From assembly GCF_050176255.1 (NCBI RefSeq), contig NZ_JBFXIE010000009.1: a stretch of 64,000 nucleotides of DNA. One strand, 5' to 3'. This document shows positions 62,312-64,000 of the stretch, in pieces. How positions within the stretch are numbered: the first letter of the stretch is position 1; each line of letters begins with the position of its first letter. The position numbers were made by a program, and so were the translations under genes. The stretch comes from JBFXIE01 sp050176255. Its GTDB lineage: Bacteria; Pseudomonadota; Gammaproteobacteria; Burkholderiales; Burkholderiaceae_C. The notes below the pieces were generated by a model. It was not told the DNA's origin. It worked only from the letters and a program-made list of their open reading frames with translations, and ran no database searches.

Positions 62312-63541
62312 TCATTTCACGAACTTGTTGAGTTCGATGATGGGCTGCAGCACCGCCAGCACGATGAGCATCACCATCAGCCCCATGCCCACGATGAGCA
62401 GGGGCTCGAGGATGGTGGCCAGCTGCATGGCGCGGCGCTGCACCTCGGTGCCCAGCTGGGTGGCCGCGCGCTGCAACATCAGCGGCAGCTGGCCTGTCTG
62501 CTCGCCCAGGCGGGCAAACATGGACAGCAGGCCCGGAAAGCGTTTCTTCTGCGCCAGCGCGGACGCCAGCGGCGCGCCCTCGCGCACCAGCACCAGGGCG
62601 TCGAGCGCATCGGCGCGCAGGGCGCGGTTGTTCAGGGTCTCGGCCGCGGCCTGCAAGGCGCGCAGTATGGGCACGCCAGCGCCCGCCAGCATGGCCAGCG
62701 TGCCGGCAAAGCGTGCCGCGTTGTAGCCGCGCGCCAGCTTGCCAACGATGGGCAGGCGCAGCCAGGCGGCATCAAACTTTTCACGAAATCGGGGCCTAGC
62801 CAGCGCAGCTCTTGCGCCAATAGCTATCAAAAAAAGAGCGATCAGCATCGCCCAGCCGTAGTTGCGCACCAGGTCGCTGACGCCCAGCATGAGCACGGTG
62901 AGAAACGGCAGCGCGCGCTTGGTGCCGGCGAACACGTTGGCCACCTGCGGCACCACGTAGCCCACCAGAAACAGCACGATGACGATGGCAATCACGGTGA
63001 CGATGGCCGGGTACAGCGCCGCGCCGATGAGCTTGGCGCGCAGTTGCTGGCGCTGCTCCAGGTCGTCGGCCAGACTGTCGAGCACTTCGCCCAGCCCGCC
63101 GCTGGACTCACCCGCGCCGATCACGGCGCAGTAAATGTCGGAGAACTCGCGCGGGTGCTGGGCCAGCGCGCGCGCGAAGGTGGAGCCGGCATTGACCTCG
63201 GCGCGCAGCGCTGCCACCAGGTGGCGCTGGCGCTCGTCGTCGGCTTCGTCGGACAGCGCGGTCAACGCGCGCTCGAGCGGCAGGCCGGAGCCCACCAGGC
63301 CCGCCAGCTGGCGCGTCCACACGCTCAGCTCCGTGGCATTGAACACCGGGCGCGTGAACAGCCGCTGCGACAGCGTGGGCGCCGCGCCCGCCTCGGCGCC
63401 GGGCGACAAGGCCTCCACCTCCAGGGGCACCAGCGCCTGCGCGCGCAGCAGGCTGCGGGCGGCCTTGGGGCTGTCGGCATCCAGGGTGCCGCGGCGGATA
63501 TGGCCCTGCGAGTCCAGGGCTTCAAAGGAATAAGCGGGCAT
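62312..63541 (-). CDS. gspF: type II secretion inner-membrane platform protein GspF
   Basis: A 409-residue polytopic protein. It begins MPAYSFEALDSQGHIRRGTL. Two GspF cytoplasmic domains (about 70-195 and 270-395: LAGLVGSGLPLERAL, LAMLAGAGVPILRAL) alternate with three TM regions. One of these (about 235-250, LFLIAIGARAALA) coincides with a boundary-repeat-like sequence. GspF anchors the ATPase and pseudopilus assembly. It is on the opposite strand from gspG-E, with its own promoter presumably near 63550-63620. Confidence 0.95.
   Translation of the reverse strand: MPAYSFEALDSQGHIRRGTLDADSPKAARSLLRAQALVPLEVEALSPGAEAGAAPTLSQRLFTRPVFNATELSVWTRQLAGLVGSGLPLERALTALSDEADDERQRHLVAALRAEVNAGSTFARALAQHPREFSDIYCAVIGAGESSGGLGEVLDSLADDLEQRQQLRAKLIGAALYPAIVTVIAIVIVLFLVGYVVPQVANVFAGTKRALPFLTVLMLGVSDLVRNYGWAMLIALFLIAIGARAALARPRFREKFDAAWLRLPIVGKLARGYNAARFAGTLAMLAGAGVPILRALQAAAETLNNRALRADALDALVLVREGAPLASALAQKKRFPGLLSMFARLGEQTGQLPLMLQRAATQLGTEVQRRAMQLATILEPLLIVGMGLMVMLIVLAVLQPIIELNKFVK
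62800..62845. repeat. diverged boundary-repeat-like sequence inside gspF
   Basis: On the minus strand TTTTTGATAGCTATTGGCGC, then AAGAGCTGCGCTGGC. Only the left arm matches well. It is in frame within a membrane segment. Confidence 0.4.
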
Positions 63542-63621
63542 GCGGCGTGTGCGGCAAAAGGGTCAGGGCGCAAACCCGCCCCGGGGGCCATCATGGTAGC
63601 GGGTGGCCGTGTCGGTGTGCA

Positions 63622-64000
63622 CTACTGACAGGCCTGCGCGGCGATCTCCAGCGAGCGCAGGCGTAGCTGGGGGTCGAACACGTCGCTGACCAGCATGAAT
63701 TCGTCCGCTTGCGTGGCGTTGGCCAGCGCGGCAAAGCCCTGGCGCACGGTCTGCGGGCCGCCCACCACGCCTGCTGCCAGAAAGTCGGCCACCGCGGCCT
63801 GGTGCTGCGGCGGCAGTCCGGCCAGATAGTCCTGCACCGGCGGCTTCAGCAAGCCACGCTGGCCGGTCACAATGCCCAGCACCCGCTGATAGGTGCTGCT
63901 GGCCAGGTACTGTGCTTCATCGTCCGTGGGCGCAGCGACCACCGGCACGCCGACCACTACATAGGGCTTGGCCAGCGCCTGCGACGGGCGAAACAGCCTG
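63622..64000 (-). CDS. luciferase-like (LLM class) flavin-dependent oxidoreductase, 3' part
   Basis: The frame is open at the right edge and ends at 63622, giving the C-terminal 125 residues. KPYVVVGVPVVAAPTDDEAQYLASS and VVGGPQTVRQGFAALANATQADEFMLVSD match the end of group-1 LLM oxidoreductases, in which the barrel binds FMN. The catalytic N-terminal part is outside the window. Substrate unknown. Confidence 0.85.
   Translation of the reverse strand, partial: RLFRPSQALAKPYVVVGVPVVAAPTDDEAQYLASSTYQRVLGIVTGQRGLLKPPVQDYLAGLPPQHQAAVADFLAAGVVGGPQTVRQGFAALANATQADEFMLVSDVFDPQLRLRSLEIAAQACQ

Noticed and set aside
61208..63628. An 806-codon plus-strand ORF opposite the nucleotidase and gspF genes
   Set aside because: Same reason: it runs through intergenic repeats and two genes on the other strand without any domain.

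Overview
The window is a high-GC, densely packed chromosomal segment from a betaproteobacterium. Several things point to Burkholderiales, most likely Comamonadaceae (Acidovorax/Alicycliphilus-like): three tandem porins of the beta-proteobacterial 16-strand type, the coaD-rsmD-M16-M16-ftsY block, the rhodanese-grxC-secB-gpsA block, and many copies of a short repeat built around ATAGCTGCCAGCGCTTGAT at gene edges. The genus is inferred. No rRNA, tRNA, CRISPR array, transposase or integrase was seen.

Layout. 1-950: the end of a carboxymethyl-hydroxymuconate isomerase-family gene and a DTW-domain tRNA modification gene. 1000-3402: a decayed type I restriction-modification remnant, with hsdM and an AlbA/HATPase-type gene each cut by one in-frame TAG and no hsdS or hsdR. 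3412-6786: a large Cache/5xPAS/GGDEF diguanylate cyclase. 7035-12811: cofactor synthesis (pabBC fusion, nadA, nadC, panB, panC). 12837-19034: an unknown membrane-anchored gene, gpsA, secB, grxC, rhodanese, gpmA, a C-terminal processing protease and a MoeB/ThiF-type adenylyltransferase. 19142-22844: an output-less receiver, a NarL-type regulator and a CHASE3 histidine kinase, followed by three small envelope/stress-type genes. 22865-30025: coaD, rsmD, two M16 peptidases, ftsY, cutA and an NMN adenylyltransferase-Nudix fusion. 30032-32732: a frameshifted polytopic membrane protein and a DUF4124 protein. 33053-35129: groES-groEL with both a sigma-32-like promoter and a CIRCE operator. 35268-38884: tal-pgi with a divergent RpiR/HexR-type regulator. 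39043-42953: a PEBP protein, a 5'-nucleotidase lipoprotein and an M20 amidohydrolase. 43205-47080: three tandem porins. 47358-50359: coq7, an OsmC protein, and ilvA preceded by a candidate leader peptide and terminator. 50416-63541: a type II secretion system (gspC divergent; gspG-H-I-J-K-L-M-N-D-E; gspF detached on the other strand behind an EF-hand gene and a nucleotidase gene). 63622-64000: the end of a luciferase-like oxidoreductase gene.

The genes are mostly core metabolism, chaperone and secretion functions. The least ordinary signals are: (i) a boundary repeat that also encodes the hydrophobic core of two signal peptides and perhaps a membrane segment; (ii) a short Leu/Val-rich leader ORF and strong terminator ahead of ilvA; (iii) the R-M remnant with two amber codons; (iv) a (GC)4 frameshift in a membrane protein; and (v) the unusual type II secretion layout, with a tandem hairpin repeat after the major pseudopilin gene. 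Long ORFs antisense to real genes are frequent here because of the GC bias and were left out.
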